This document shows, one piece after another, positions 24,427 to 32,314 of a stretch of DNA of 53,119 nt. Position 1 is the stretch's first letter; every line of letters starts with the position of its first letter. The notes under the pieces are model-generated. The model did not search any database, had not been told where the DNA came from, and was given only the letters and a program-made list of their open reading frames with translations. Position numbers and translations under genes: made by a program. Location: the IMG/VR virus record IMGVR_UViG_3300046511_000171, positions 1-53,119 of that record. The stretch is one strand, 5' to 3'. Source of the stretch: a virus.

Positions 24427-24461
24427 GCTGTCCCAAACTGTCCCACAACGGCGCCGTGGTG

Positions 24462-24534
24462 TTTTCGCATTGTCGTTTTCGCATTGTCGCTTTAACAACG
24501 TGGGCGTTGTATGGTGATTTCGCATTGTCGCTTT
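24462..24534 (+). repeat. Three iteron-like repeats (copies 2-4)
   Basis: The repeat core is TTTCGCATTGTCG followed by C or T and TTT. Copies lie at 24462-24479, 24476-24493 (overlapping in tandem, 14-base period) and 24518-24534. A fourth identical core lies at 21713-21731. All four are on the + strand. They are candidates for initiator or helicase-loader binding. Confidence 0.8.
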
Positions 24535-24579
24535 GCCGTGGTGGCGCCCGGCGACAGGCACGAACAGGAGCGCGCGGGC

Positions 24580-24822
24580 ATGGATGATGATGAGACTGGA
24601 CGCAGGCTGGACGCGATGATGCGTCGGCTGAATGATAACCACGAGGCTGTTCTGGCCAGCATGGCCGCGTTCCGGGATGATATGACGGTGCAGAGCGCCA
24701 TCATCATGCGCATGGACGGGACCCTATCGGCGTTGATTACCGAGATACGCGCGATGCACGCGCGCCAGGAACGGTTGTCGCGGCGCGTGGACGGCATTGA
24801 AAAGCCGCCGGCCCCATCATAG
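24580..24822 (+). CDS. Small coiled-coil protein (80 aa)
   Basis: ATG 24580 follows AGGAG by about 11 bases. The product begins MDDDETGRRLDAMMRRLNDN and is helical throughout with heptad-like spacing (MDGTLSALITEIRAMHARQE), ending in a Pro-rich tail. No family is assigned. The stop codon lies inside the terminator hairpin. Confidence 0.65.
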   Translation: MDDDETGRRLDAMMRRLNDNHEAVLASMAAFRDDMTVQSAIIMRMDGTLSALITEIRAMHARQERLSRRVDGIEKPPAPS

Positions 24823-24832
24823 GGCCGGCGGC
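24804..24832. terminator. Hairpin between convergent genes
   Basis: GCCGCCGGCCC, a 7-base loop and GGGCCGGCGGC form a perfect 11-bp GC stem. It spans the stop of the + strand gene and lies 22 bases from the end of the - strand gene. AAA before and no T-run after on the + strand mean it may serve the leftward transcript better. Confidence 0.6.
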
Positions 24833-24854
24833 GCCGGCAGGCGCGGCGATGTGG

Positions 24855-25130
24855 TCAGGCTGGCGGCGCGGCGCGTAGTTCCGCTTCGCATACCTTGCCT
24901 TCGGTGCCGTCATCCCATGCGATGATAACGCGCGGCGCGCCATCCGCGTGGGGCGACGTGGCGCAAAACATGGTGCCATGGCCATGGGCGGGATGCCACA
25001 CGCGCGCGGCGGCATCCCTGGCCACCCGTTCCGCCATGGCGGCGTGGCGCATGGCACGGCGCGCCACCCGGGCGGCGCGCGGTCCAGGGTCCCGGGTTAT
25101 CAGCCTCTCAGGCGGGGCGCGGCGCGTCAT
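24855..25130 (-). CDS. Hypothetical basic protein (91 aa)
   Basis: ATG 25130 overlaps the previous stop as ATGA. The product is Arg/Ala/His-rich with a strongly basic first half (RDPGPRAARVARRAMRHAAM) and a beta-like second half (HGTMFCATSPHADGAPRVI, IAWDDGTEGKVCE). It is the last gene of the leftward MoxR-VWA cassette. Function unknown. Confidence 0.6.
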   Translation of the reverse strand: MTRRAPPERLITRDPGPRAARVARRAMRHAAMAERVARDAAARVWHPAHGHGTMFCATSPHADGAPRVIIAWDDGTEGKVCEAELRAAPPA

Positions 25131-25243
25131 AGCGCCACCAGCAACACCAGGAACAGCAACATGCCGCCGATGATCATGGTGTTCGCCAGCCAATTCTGGC
25201 GGCGTATGTTCTGGCGGCGTGTCTCGTTTGGGTCGTCTCGCAT
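25127..25243 (-). CDS. Single-span membrane peptide (38 aa)
   Basis: From ATG 25243 the product has a polar, basic head (RRQNIRRQNWLAN) and one hydrophobic span to the C-terminus (IIGGMLLFLVLLVAL). The following gene overlaps its stop. In the MoxR-VWA cassette it may anchor or sense at the membrane (inference). Confidence 0.6.
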   Translation of the reverse strand: MRDDPNETRRQNIRRQNWLANTMIIGGMLLFLVLLVAL

Positions 25244-25256
25244 CGGTTGAGTCCTT

Positions 25257-25457
25257 TCAGCGGTTTGGCAGGGTGTGGGGTGAGATACCGGCGGCGCGGC
25301 ATAGCCTGTGAAACTCAGCGGTGGCCGCGTCCAGTGCTTCGCGCGTCCAGACGGCGGAGCCGTCCGGGCGGGCTTCGGGGTGTTGGCGCATCCAACGGTT
25401 GCCGGCATCGGTCGCGGCGGCGCGGATCATGCGCATATCCAGCGTGGGGCGCGTCAT
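25257..25457 (-). CDS. Hypothetical protein (66 aa)
   Basis: ATG 25457 overlaps the VWA gene stop (ATGA at 25454-25457). The product is helical and Ala/Arg-rich (RMIRAAATDAGNRWMRQHPE; ALDAATAEFHRLCRAAGISP). No family is recognised. It is part of the MoxR-VWA operon by overlap. Confidence 0.65.
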   Translation of the reverse strand: MTRPTLDMRMIRAAATDAGNRWMRQHPEARPDGSAVWTREALDAATAEFHRLCRAAGISPHTLPNR

Positions 25458-27442
25458 GCGCCCAGATCCGGCGCGGCTTCCTCAAGCATCCGCGCCAGCA
25501 CACCCAAACCGGTTTGACCAAGCGCGGCCAGGGTCGGCACGTTGACGCTGTGACCGTCCGGGAAAGCCGCCGCGACCTGGGGCGCGGCCATGCCCACGCC
25601 AACAACCTCAACGCCCCACGTCCTGGCGACAAGGCAGGCATCGGTCACGCAAGCATTGCCATAATCACAATCGCCATCGGTCAGGACCATCATGACGTGG
25701 CGCGTGGCGTCAATGGTTCGCAGGACTTCGGCGCAACCCAGAATGGCAGGGCTCAGCGGCGTCGTGACATGCGGTTGCGCGGCCATGATCCGGTGTGCGT
25801 TGGCGCGTACGGCCATGCCGAACGGCAAGAGCGGGATAAGCCGCGCGCTCGCCACGTCAACGATATCATTGTCCTGGAAGCCATACACGGCCACCTTGGC
25901 GCCGGCATCTTCGGCAGCGGCGGCAAGGTGGAACGCGGTCACACATGCCATGGCGTGCGCCGTGCCTCGCATTGACGATGACAGGTCGATCAGGACCAGA
26001 AGCGCGGTATCCATGCCGGGGGTCTCTTGCTTCCGGCTGAATACGTCCAGGGCGCCCGTGCCGATGCGCGCGAGGGCGCGGCGATCGAGCCGGCCCGACG
26101 TTTCGCGGTGTGTCACCGACACCCGTTCCGGCGAGACCAGCAACCGCGATATCTGGCCATGCAACACCGCGCGTCCAGGCAATGCCGCGTTGTATGCCGC
26201 GACATGCGGCATGGGATCGGCGCGCGACACGTGGGACGGCAACGCCACGGTCACATTGCGATATCCATGCAGGCCGCTGCCCATGGGCGCCGGCGCATCG
26301 GGCGCCTGGCGCTCCGTGATGGCTTGCGTGACTTCGGCCAGGGTTTCGCTCGCTTCGGGCGCATCGTCCAGGCTGTAAGTCTCCGAACCATCGTCGTGAC
26401 CGGCGCCAGGGGCGTCCTGGCCGCTCTCAGGGGCGTCCTGGCCATCCTGAGCCTCGCCAGCCTCGCCATCGGCGCCATCGGCGCCAGGGGCGTCCTGGCC
26501 GCTCTCAGGGGCGTCCTGGCCATCCTGAGCCTCGCCAGCCTCGCCATCGGCGCCAGGGGCGTCCTGGCCGCTCTCAGGGGCGTCCTGGCCATCCTGAGCC
26601 TCGCCAGCCTCGCCAGCCTCGCCATCGGCGCCAGGGGCGTCCTGGCCGCTCTCAGGGGCGTCCTGGCCATCCTGAGCCTCGCCAGCCTCGCCAGCCTCGC
26701 CATCGGCGCCAGGGGCGTCCTGATCCTCTGGTGGCGCGGGCGGTGGCGGGGGCGGTGTGTTAGCCGCGATAATCTGGCGTTCCAGGTCCACCATGCGCAT
26801 GGCCAGATTGTAAACGTCATACGTTGAGCGGCAGGATTTAACTTCCGTCAAAGCCTGATCGACAAGCCGCGCCACGTCCGGGTGTAGCGCGCCACGCAAG
26901 CCCCTCGCCGCGGGCACGGTGTAGCGGTTGGCCATCCTGCCCAAGATCGCCACGCAATAGGGCGCGTCGGCAATCCTGGCGCCGATGGTGCGACCGTCTT
27001 TCGCGGCGCGCGTCAAACCCTGGTAGTGAACATGATCGGTCGTCGCGCTCAGGATGCCGCGCAAGGCGGGAAAGTGTCCCGCGCGGAGTTCCTTTGCCTC
27101 AATGCGCACGTCCTCCAGGCAATTTGCCCAATGGCGCGTCCTGGCGCCGGCTTGCACGCAATGGTGCCACCATTGCCAGTCCGTGTGCAGCACGTGCAGA
27201 CACTCGTGGGCGATGAAGCCCAGCATCCTGTCCGCTTCGGACCGGGACAGCACGGTGGACGCCGGCAGGCTCGGGAGGTTCATGATGACCGTGCTGCCAT
27301 GGACCTGGACCGACGCGGTGGCGCCACCCTTGGCGCCAACGGTGATGCGCACGGGGCGATTGTTCGCCCCTTTGCGCTGCGCGATGATTTTACCGGCGGT
27401 CTCAGCGGCGGCGGCGGTTACTTCAAGGTAAAGTGTGTTCAT
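25454..27442 (-). CDS. VWA-domain protein with HExxH motif (CobT/DUF2201-like)
   Basis: The 662-residue protein starts at ATG 27442. The N-terminal part has FIAHECLHVLH (HExxH, H79-H83) and NCLEDVRIEAKEL, as in putative metallopeptidase domains fused to VWA. A Pro and Asp/Glu/Gly/Ala-rich linker follows, with four tandem repeats. The C-terminal VWA domain (about 478-662) has the metal site LIDLSSSM (D486) and VLTDGDCDYG. The partner MoxR ATPase is encoded just upstream, 1 base apart. CobS-CobT and MoxR-VWA pairs act as ATP-driven chelatase or remodelling machines. CobT-like genes are known in phages, but their role there is unsettled, and I do not assign a substrate. Confidence 0.82.
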   Translation of the reverse strand: MNTLYLEVTAAAAETAGKIIAQRKGANNRPVRITVGAKGGATASVQVHGSTVIMNLPSLPASTVLSRSEADRMLGFIAHECLHVLHTDWQWWHHCVQAGARTRHWANCLEDVRIEAKELRAGHFPALRGILSATTDHVHYQGLTRAAKDGRTIGARIADAPYCVAILGRMANRYTVPAARGLRGALHPDVARLVDQALTEVKSCRSTYDVYNLAMRMVDLERQIIAANTPPPPPPAPPEDQDAPGADGEAGEAGEAQDGQDAPESGQDAPGADGEAGEAGEAQDGQDAPESGQDAPGADGEAGEAQDGQDAPESGQDAPGADGADGEAGEAQDGQDAPESGQDAPGAGHDDGSETYSLDDAPEASETLAEVTQAITERQAPDAPAPMGSGLHGYRNVTVALPSHVSRADPMPHVAAYNAALPGRAVLHGQISRLLVSPERVSVTHRETSGRLDRRALARIGTGALDVFSRKQETPGMDTALLVLIDLSSSMRGTAHAMACVTAFHLAAAAEDAGAKVAVYGFQDNDIVDVASARLIPLLPFGMAVRANAHRIMAAQPHVTTPLSPAILGCAEVLRTIDATRHVMMVLTDGDCDYGNACVTDACLVARTWGVEVVGVGMAAPQVAAAFPDGHSVNVPTLAALGQTGLGVLARMLEEAAPDLGA
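26403..26725. repeat. In-frame tandem repeats in the VWA gene
   Basis: Units begin at 26403, 26481, 26550, 26628 and 26706, giving periods of 78, 69, 78 and 78 bases (26 or 23 codons). They encode acidic repeats such as DGQDAPESGQDAPGADGEAG. All lengths are multiples of three, so unit gain or loss keeps the frame. Protein-coding content and lack of spacers rule out a CRISPR array. Confidence 0.9.
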
Positions 27443-27443
27443 A

Positions 27444-28994
27444 TCAGGCAACCTCGTCTTCGGTTTCGCCCATGGTATCAGGCGAAACGGGATCAAAATC
27501 ACGCGCGGCGGGCGACGATGACGGGACCGGCGCGGCGGGGTTCAACGCGGCGCGAACGGTGTTCTTGTCCACGGCAAGCAAACACTGTTGGCGCAAAGCC
27601 TCTTGTTCGCCGTCCGGGACACAATTTTGCACGGCGCAACGGAACGCGAGTTCAGGATCATGGCCATCGGCCAGCAACCCCGCCCATGCGAACAAGCGGC
27701 GCAAGCCCAAACCTTCCGTCAATACCTGAGCGTCAGCCGCCGCGCGTGTCGTTGTCGCGGCTTGCACCAGGAGGTTGGCCAGTTCAATCGTGCAACCCGG
27801 GACATATGAAACGATAATGCCCGCCTCAACGTCCGGCGCGTGCCAGCCAAGTTTGATCCTGACGCCGAAACGGTCCAGGGTCGCGGCGTTGAGCGCCTGT
27901 GTCCCGTGGTAGCCGACCCTGGAACCCCCGCCCATGCCGCTTGTGTTATCGGTGGCGAAGAAAATCACGCCAGGGGCGACCTTCACCTTCTGTCCCGTTT
28001 CCTGGACGTAAAGGCTGCGATTGGCGGTCAAAACATTCTGCAACGCGAACAACGCGCCAGGACGCGCGATTGAGGGTTCGTCAATGCACACAACGGCGCC
28101 CGGGGTTTGAATAGCGCGCACAAGCTGTCCCGGTTGAAACGACACGCCTTTACCGTCCCGGGCCGGGACCGTCATGCCTACCAGCGTGGCCGCGTCCGTG
28201 CTGGCGTCACAGGAAATCAGCACGAAGGGTCGGCCCAAACGCGCGGCGATTTGTTGCGCGAACTCCGTCTTGCCCGTGCCTTTGGGACCAAAAAGCATGA
28301 CATTATGACCGCGCCGGATCTCTGTGAGAGCTATCGCGGTTTCCGCCGGCCAAACGTAACGATCATTGACGCACGGCGTATCAGGATGCGCGCCATCCCA
28401 CACCGTCGCGGTTTCGTTTCCAAGAGCGCCGCGCACGCCAAACGCTTTGCGCCATGTCACGGTGACATCCGTTGGCGCGGCGCGCGGGGTGGTCGTGTCC
28501 TGATCGCGCTCAACCTCAACGGTGACAGTCTTTGTGACCACCTTGACCACAGCCGGCTTGCGCGCGGCTATGACGAGGTCCCGGAGCCTCTGATCCAGGG
28601 CGGTAAAGCCGCCGGTCATGATATCGGCGCGCACCGCCTGGACCGTCGCTTCAATGGCGGCGGCGTCATCATTATCAGTCGGGACCGTGGCGCCAGCGGC
28701 GGCGTCGGTATCAGCCGGCGGCGTCATCAGGTCCCGTTCGTCATCATCGGTATCGGTGTCAGCCATCGGCGTGGCTCCCGGGACATGCGAAGGGTGCAGC
28801 ATCATCGGATCAATGCCGACGATGCGAAGCAAGCCGCGCAAGTCAGCCTTTGTCAGATTGTTGATAAGCCGCCCGTTGAGGTTCAGGCGCGCGGCTTGCG
28901 CGTCGATATCATTGGGGTCGGCATTGGCGAGCCGGTCGCGCAAAGCGGCGCGCATGGCGGTGCGCCAAACGGCGCTAGGTGTGGCGTTAGACAT
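27444..28994 (-). CDS. MoxR/CobS-like AAA+ ATPase
   Basis: ATG 28994 gives 516 residues. The N-terminal 180 residues contain a small helical domain and acidic linkers. The AAA+ module has Walker A LFGPKGTGKTEF (236-243 core), Walker B VVCIDEPS (301-308), sensor 1 VIFFATDN (343-350) and an arginine-rich region LDRFGVRIKL. A second-lobe helical region follows. It lies directly upstream of the VWA/HExxH protein gene and would power it, as CobS does CobT or MoxR does its VWA partner. It is the first gene of the leftward cassette, divergent from 29147. Confidence 0.85.
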   Translation of the reverse strand: MSNATPSAVWRTAMRAALRDRLANADPNDIDAQAARLNLNGRLINNLTKADLRGLLRIVGIDPMMLHPSHVPGATPMADTDTDDDERDLMTPPADTDAAAGATVPTDNDDAAAIEATVQAVRADIMTGGFTALDQRLRDLVIAARKPAVVKVVTKTVTVEVERDQDTTTPRAAPTDVTVTWRKAFGVRGALGNETATVWDGAHPDTPCVNDRYVWPAETAIALTEIRRGHNVMLFGPKGTGKTEFAQQIAARLGRPFVLISCDASTDAATLVGMTVPARDGKGVSFQPGQLVRAIQTPGAVVCIDEPSIARPGALFALQNVLTANRSLYVQETGQKVKVAPGVIFFATDNTSGMGGGSRVGYHGTQALNAATLDRFGVRIKLGWHAPDVEAGIIVSYVPGCTIELANLLVQAATTTRAAADAQVLTEGLGLRRLFAWAGLLADGHDPELAFRCAVQNCVPDGEQEALRQQCLLAVDKNTVRAALNPAAPVPSSSPAARDFDPVSPDTMGETEDEVA

Positions 28995-29146
28995 GGGGTG
29001 TTCGTGCTTTCCAAGAGTTAGGGGTGTTTCGTTGGGGTGCAGGACAGTCAAGGCAAGGCAAGGCCCTAAATAGCGCCACCATGGCCAAGCACAACAACAA
29101 ACATGGTCCTGCTTGTGTTTTTCTTCAGGACCGGCATCATCCGGCC
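28995..29146. promoter_or_regulatory. Divergent intergenic region with short hairpin
   Basis: This region lies between the leftward MoxR gene and the rightward gene at 29147 and so should contain a promoter in each direction. A 7-bp inverted repeat GGTCCTG/CAGGACC (29105-29132) lies just before ATG 29147. A triple AAGGC repeat lies near 29061-29074. No clear -35/-10 pair was found. An in-frame ATG at 29081 could lengthen the rightward gene. Confidence 0.4.
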
Positions 29147-29563
29147 ATGAGTGAAACCAACATATCGCCAAGGCGGTCCGGGGGCGGGTGGAAGGGCAAC
29201 CCGGCCAGCATCGTGGCGCTGCACAAATATCGGGTGTCGTTGGCGGACCCGAACCTTCGGCGCTGTGTGCGGTGCCGACAGGTAGCCATGCGAGGGTTAT
29301 TGACCTGTCGGGTGCATGGCCATCGGCGCGGGCGGGACACGCCAGGAAGGTTGGCGGGACGTGTCCTGGACCAAATGAACCGGCGCGGCTTGCTGCCGAT
29401 GGAACTCATGCTCACGGCGGTATGGCGGGACATGGTCAAAGCGCCACGGAACCGATGCGAGCCAGCGAGGTTGGCGCTTGTCCTGGCGTGGGACAGGCGG
29501 GAAAGCGAGCCGCTGGCGTGGGCAAGGGCGTGGCGCGCGGCGCTCGCCGTGGTCCCGGTATGA
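29147..29563 (+). CDS. Small zinc-finger-like protein (138 aa)
   Basis: The product starts MSETNISPRRSGGGWKGNP, then has C-x2-C ... C-x2-HG (CVRCRQVAMRGLLTCRVHGH), like the short zinc-binding heads seen in some phage small terminase and DNA-binding proteins. The rest is Arg- and Ala-rich and helical. The stop overlaps the next ATG as ATGA. A DNA-binding role is plausible; a terminase small subunit is possible but unproven, as the large subunit lies 8 kb away. ATG 29081 is an alternative start. Confidence 0.55.
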   Translation: MSETNISPRRSGGGWKGNPASIVALHKYRVSLADPNLRRCVRCRQVAMRGLLTCRVHGHRRGRDTPGRLAGRVLDQMNRRGLLPMELMLTAVWRDMVKAPRNRCEPARLALVLAWDRRESEPLAWARAWRAALAVVPV

Positions 29564-29853
29564 CGAAACCACGCGGCACCTTCGGTGAAGCAGGCAGGAC
29601 CACCGGGTCCCGCTCAATGGACAGTGTCCCGGGACATACTGTGTCTGTGGCAGCCATACTGACAAAACTGGCTAACGATCCTAACGCTGGAGCGCAGGCA
29701 AGAGCTTCGGCAGCGCGAACATTGGCGGAAATCCAGGGTTTATTAGGTAGGCATCAGGCGAAGCCCGACAGGACCGGCGAGACACCCATTGACGAGCTGA
29801 CACGTGAGGAGCTGGCTCAGGAGCTGTCCCGGCTCAGGTCCCGGGTGGCGTAA
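29560..29853 (+). CDS. Hypothetical protein (97 aa), terminase-small-like tail
   Basis: ATG 29560 overlaps the previous stop. The helical segment AAILTKLANDPNAGAQARAS followed by AARTLAEIQGLLGRHQ resembles repeat-like helices found in some phage small terminase or related proteins. An acidic C-terminus (ELTREELAQELSRLRSR) follows. The assignment is weak; it may act with the preceding zinc-finger gene. Confidence 0.5.
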   Translation: MTKPRGTFGEAGRTTGSRSMDSVPGHTVSVAAILTKLANDPNAGAQARASAARTLAEIQGLLGRHQAKPDRTGETPIDELTREELAQELSRLRSRVA

Positions 29854-30249
29854 GGCGTAACGGTGCCGATATTTCAGCACTCGGGACACGTAACCCTTTG
29901 ATAAGACAGGGACCGGCCCAGTTCATGCCGAACCGTGGCGCGGTCCCGGCGCGTCCCGGCCCCGGGCCGTCCGCCCCCCGGGGGGTCCGCGCCCGGATCG
30001 CATTTTCCTCTCACTGGTTGGGCTACCTCTTTGACATTGCTCAGACTTTCGTTTCGTTCTCGCGCTGGTTACGCTGGGTTTATAGTGCTGCTGAGCGAAC
30101 GATTTTGGGGTGCCGTGGGCTAATCGGAATACGCGAGCGCGCCGGGCATGCTCTCAACCTCGCGTTGAGCGCCCTTCGCATAAGGGCTGGTGTTGGGCAA
30201 ACAAAGCGCCTACAGGCGAAACACGCACCCAACTCGGGGGACACAGCGT
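29854..30249. other. Intergenic region before the tail-fibre operon
   Basis: This 396-base gap has no convincing gene. An open frame at 29898-30257 has no clear start site and mixed composition. A GC palindrome CCCCCCGGGGGG lies near 29975, a TTGACA hexamer at 30031-30036 without a good -10, and a hairpin GCCCTT-CGCAT-AAGGGC near 30170-30186. It probably holds the promoter and leader of the tail genes. No tRNA was recognised. Confidence 0.5.
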
Positions 30250-32115
30250 ATGCCTGACGGCCCTGTACCCGGCAAACTCGTGGCCCCGGAGCCCGTTCCC
30301 CCCGTACGGCAGTACTCGTTCACCGATTGGCAGGTAGCCAACCCGACCGCCCCGCCCCCAGGTGACAGGCTCGACGCCGAGTTCGACCGTGGTAACGACA
30401 CACAGAGCCAAACCCTTGATTGGGTTGGGACTTCGCTTAACACCGATGGCACGCTTCGTACCGGGATAGTCGGAGAACCCCAGCTTGTGCCGGGACTGTT
30501 CGACTTTATCGCCAACGATGCCGTCGATCAGGTGCAACCTCTGGTAGATCAGGCTGGAAGTTATGCTACCCAGGCGCTGAACTCAGCCAATGCCGCGCTG
30601 ACTTACTCGTCTCTGGCGTCAGGCAGTTCAACCGCCGCCGGGCAGTCCGCGACGAACGCCCAGGCATCGGCCATGACGGCCCAGGGCGCGGCGACTTCGG
30701 CTCAGGGCAGCGCCAACGCCGCTTCGGCCAGCGCGGCGAGCGCCGTGAACTCGGCTAACCACGCTGACGGCAGCGAAGCCGTCGCCCAGGCGTATGCCGA
30801 TGTCGGCATGGCCTGGGCCGAACACATGCCGGACACGATACCACCAAATATCCTGGCGGTTCAGGGGATTACCGGCGATCACTGGTCGTCCCGCTGGTGG
30901 GCGAACCGCGCGGCGATGGCGGCTTCGACGGTCGGCGGCGCGCTGGTCGGCGACACGCCGGCCACCGCTCAGCGGGGACCGCTGTGGTGGGACTCCGTCA
31001 GCGGTCAACTCTTTATACAGTACGACGACGGTAACTCGATCCAGTGGGTCATCGCCAACAGCCTCGACGCGTCGGTGCTGGAGGGGAGTTTCCTGCCGCT
31101 GACGGGTGGGACGGTCTCAGGCCGCGTGAACTTCTTTGACACTGACTGGTTTTATCCGTTCGCGTCGTGGGTATCCGCGTCATCGCACGTCTATGCGCTG
31201 CACCCTACCGGAAGCATCGGGATAACCGGCGCGGCACAGACGGTCGATGGCGAGAAGATTGGCACGCCGGTCGCATCAATTGGCGTGGCCGGGTTCGCGA
31301 TGAATAATCGAACGGGGCCGGGGAACTCGGCTGCCTGGGGCGGCTATTTCGAGGCGCGACAATATCCCGGCGCGTTTTCCTACACGACGGGTATCGAGAT
31401 CGATGTCGCCAATGTGTCTGGCACTGACTCGTATCAGTCAACACCTTACGGAATAACCAGCCCGTTCTCCATCGGCCTCAATCTGGCGAGCGGCGGCGGT
31501 GTTTCCGCGTATGGGATGACCGCGCAAGCGGCCAGTGTCGCGCTTGTCATCATGGATAATGAGGCACGGTTTCAGACCGGCATCATGTTCCGGTCAACCG
31601 CGCTCGTGGGAACGAACGGCCTGGGAGATAGCAGCGTCGGCCACGCGATCAGTCTGGCGACCAATCATGCGATTACCTGGACCAAACCGGATAACACGCC
31701 TGGGCCGATGATCATTTCAAACCAAACAACGGGAACGGCTCCGCAACTGCATTTCGAGAACGGGACATTGCGTCTGAGCGCGGGCAACCTGAACCTCGAC
31801 GGCGGCGGCCTTGGATTGAACAGCGGCAATACCGTGAACTGGTATTTCGCGGGGGCGACCGCGCTGCCCGGAGTGGCCTGCGCGCAGACTACCGGTTCGG
31901 CCATTCAATTGGTGTTCGATAATGGTCAGGCGTATTTGCGCGATGGTGTTCTCGCGCTGCCTTTGGCTGGGGTCACGGCGGGTGTTCCGGCATCAGGTGC
32001 CACGTCTCTCCAGCTACGGGTGAACAACAACGCGGGAAGCTCCATGGTCCCCGTGATCATGGGACCGCCGGACAGCGCGGGTTCCGGTTATCGCACGCTA
32101 CGGGTGTTAAACTGA
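30250..32115 (+). CDS. Tail fibre protein (621 aa)
   Basis: I chose ATG 30250, with GGGGG about 9 bases upstream, giving MPDGPVPGKLVAPEPVPP. The N-terminal region has the fibre-type head (DWQVANPTAPPPGDRLDAEF). A Ser/Ala/Gln-rich helical coiled stretch follows (about 95-180). Then come repeated beta-rich segments with LPLTGGTVSGRVNF and a C-terminal beta domain. LPLTGG-type motifs are common in phage fibre shafts. It is probably the main host-recognition fibre. Its stop overlaps the next ATG (TGATG). Confidence 0.8.
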   Translation: MPDGPVPGKLVAPEPVPPVRQYSFTDWQVANPTAPPPGDRLDAEFDRGNDTQSQTLDWVGTSLNTDGTLRTGIVGEPQLVPGLFDFIANDAVDQVQPLVDQAGSYATQALNSANAALTYSSLASGSSTAAGQSATNAQASAMTAQGAATSAQGSANAASASAASAVNSANHADGSEAVAQAYADVGMAWAEHMPDTIPPNILAVQGITGDHWSSRWWANRAAMAASTVGGALVGDTPATAQRGPLWWDSVSGQLFIQYDDGNSIQWVIANSLDASVLEGSFLPLTGGTVSGRVNFFDTDWFYPFASWVSASSHVYALHPTGSIGITGAAQTVDGEKIGTPVASIGVAGFAMNNRTGPGNSAAWGGYFEARQYPGAFSYTTGIEIDVANVSGTDSYQSTPYGITSPFSIGLNLASGGGVSAYGMTAQAASVALVIMDNEARFQTGIMFRSTALVGTNGLGDSSVGHAISLATNHAITWTKPDNTPGPMIISNQTTGTAPQLHFENGTLRLSAGNLNLDGGGLGLNSGNTVNWYFAGATALPGVACAQTTGSAIQLVFDNGQAYLRDGVLALPLAGVTAGVPASGATSLQLRVNNNAGSSMVPVIMGPPDSAGSGYRTLRVLN

Positions 32116-32312
32116 TGAACCCCACCGACCGCATCCCCGTCACACTCGACGCCCAGACATGGGAGACCGTGCTGCGCGTGATCGCCAAATCCCCGGTGTC
32201 GTACGAAGTCAGCGCGCCGTTGATCGCGGCGATACAGCAGCAATGCGCGAAACAGGCCGAGAGTCAGCCGCCGCTTTCGCTGGTGCCGCGCGGTCAGGAA
32301 GGGGAGGCGTAG
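32115..32312 (+). CDS. Hypothetical small protein (65 aa)
   Basis: The product starts MNPTDRIPVTLDAQTWETVL and is probably helical in the middle (AAIQQQCAKQAES). It sits between fibre genes, coupled to the first by TGATG. A cut-down second copy of its first 19 codons lies at 35291-35350. The pair suggests the fibre gene cassette was duplicated. Function unknown; a fibre chaperone is possible (speculative). Confidence 0.6.
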   Translation: MNPTDRIPVTLDAQTWETVLRVIAKSPVSYEVSAPLIAAIQQQCAKQAESQPPLSLVPRGQEGEA

Positions 32313-32314
32313 CC

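Larger units (their letters stand above)
24281..24579. other. Candidate replication origin region
   Basis: This gene-free stretch follows the primase/helicase genes directly. It contains TGGGACA repeats on each flank, a perfect 38-bp inverted repeat with an AT-containing spacer, a small palindrome ACAACG-TGGG-CGTTGT (24495-24510), and three iteron-like repeats. Iterons plus a large hairpin beside primase and helicase genes are what an initiation site would look like. Function is inferred. Confidence 0.55.

Noticed and set aside
26403-26725. Possible CRISPR array
   Set aside because: The repeats are contiguous, in frame within the VWA gene, and have no unique spacers.
29854-30249. Possible tRNA gene
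   Set aside because: Small hairpins occur, but no cloverleaf or T-loop consensus could be assembled.
29898-30257. 119-codon + strand frame before the tail fibre gene
   Set aside because: No start signal, composition unlike neighbouring genes, and it overlaps the fibre start.
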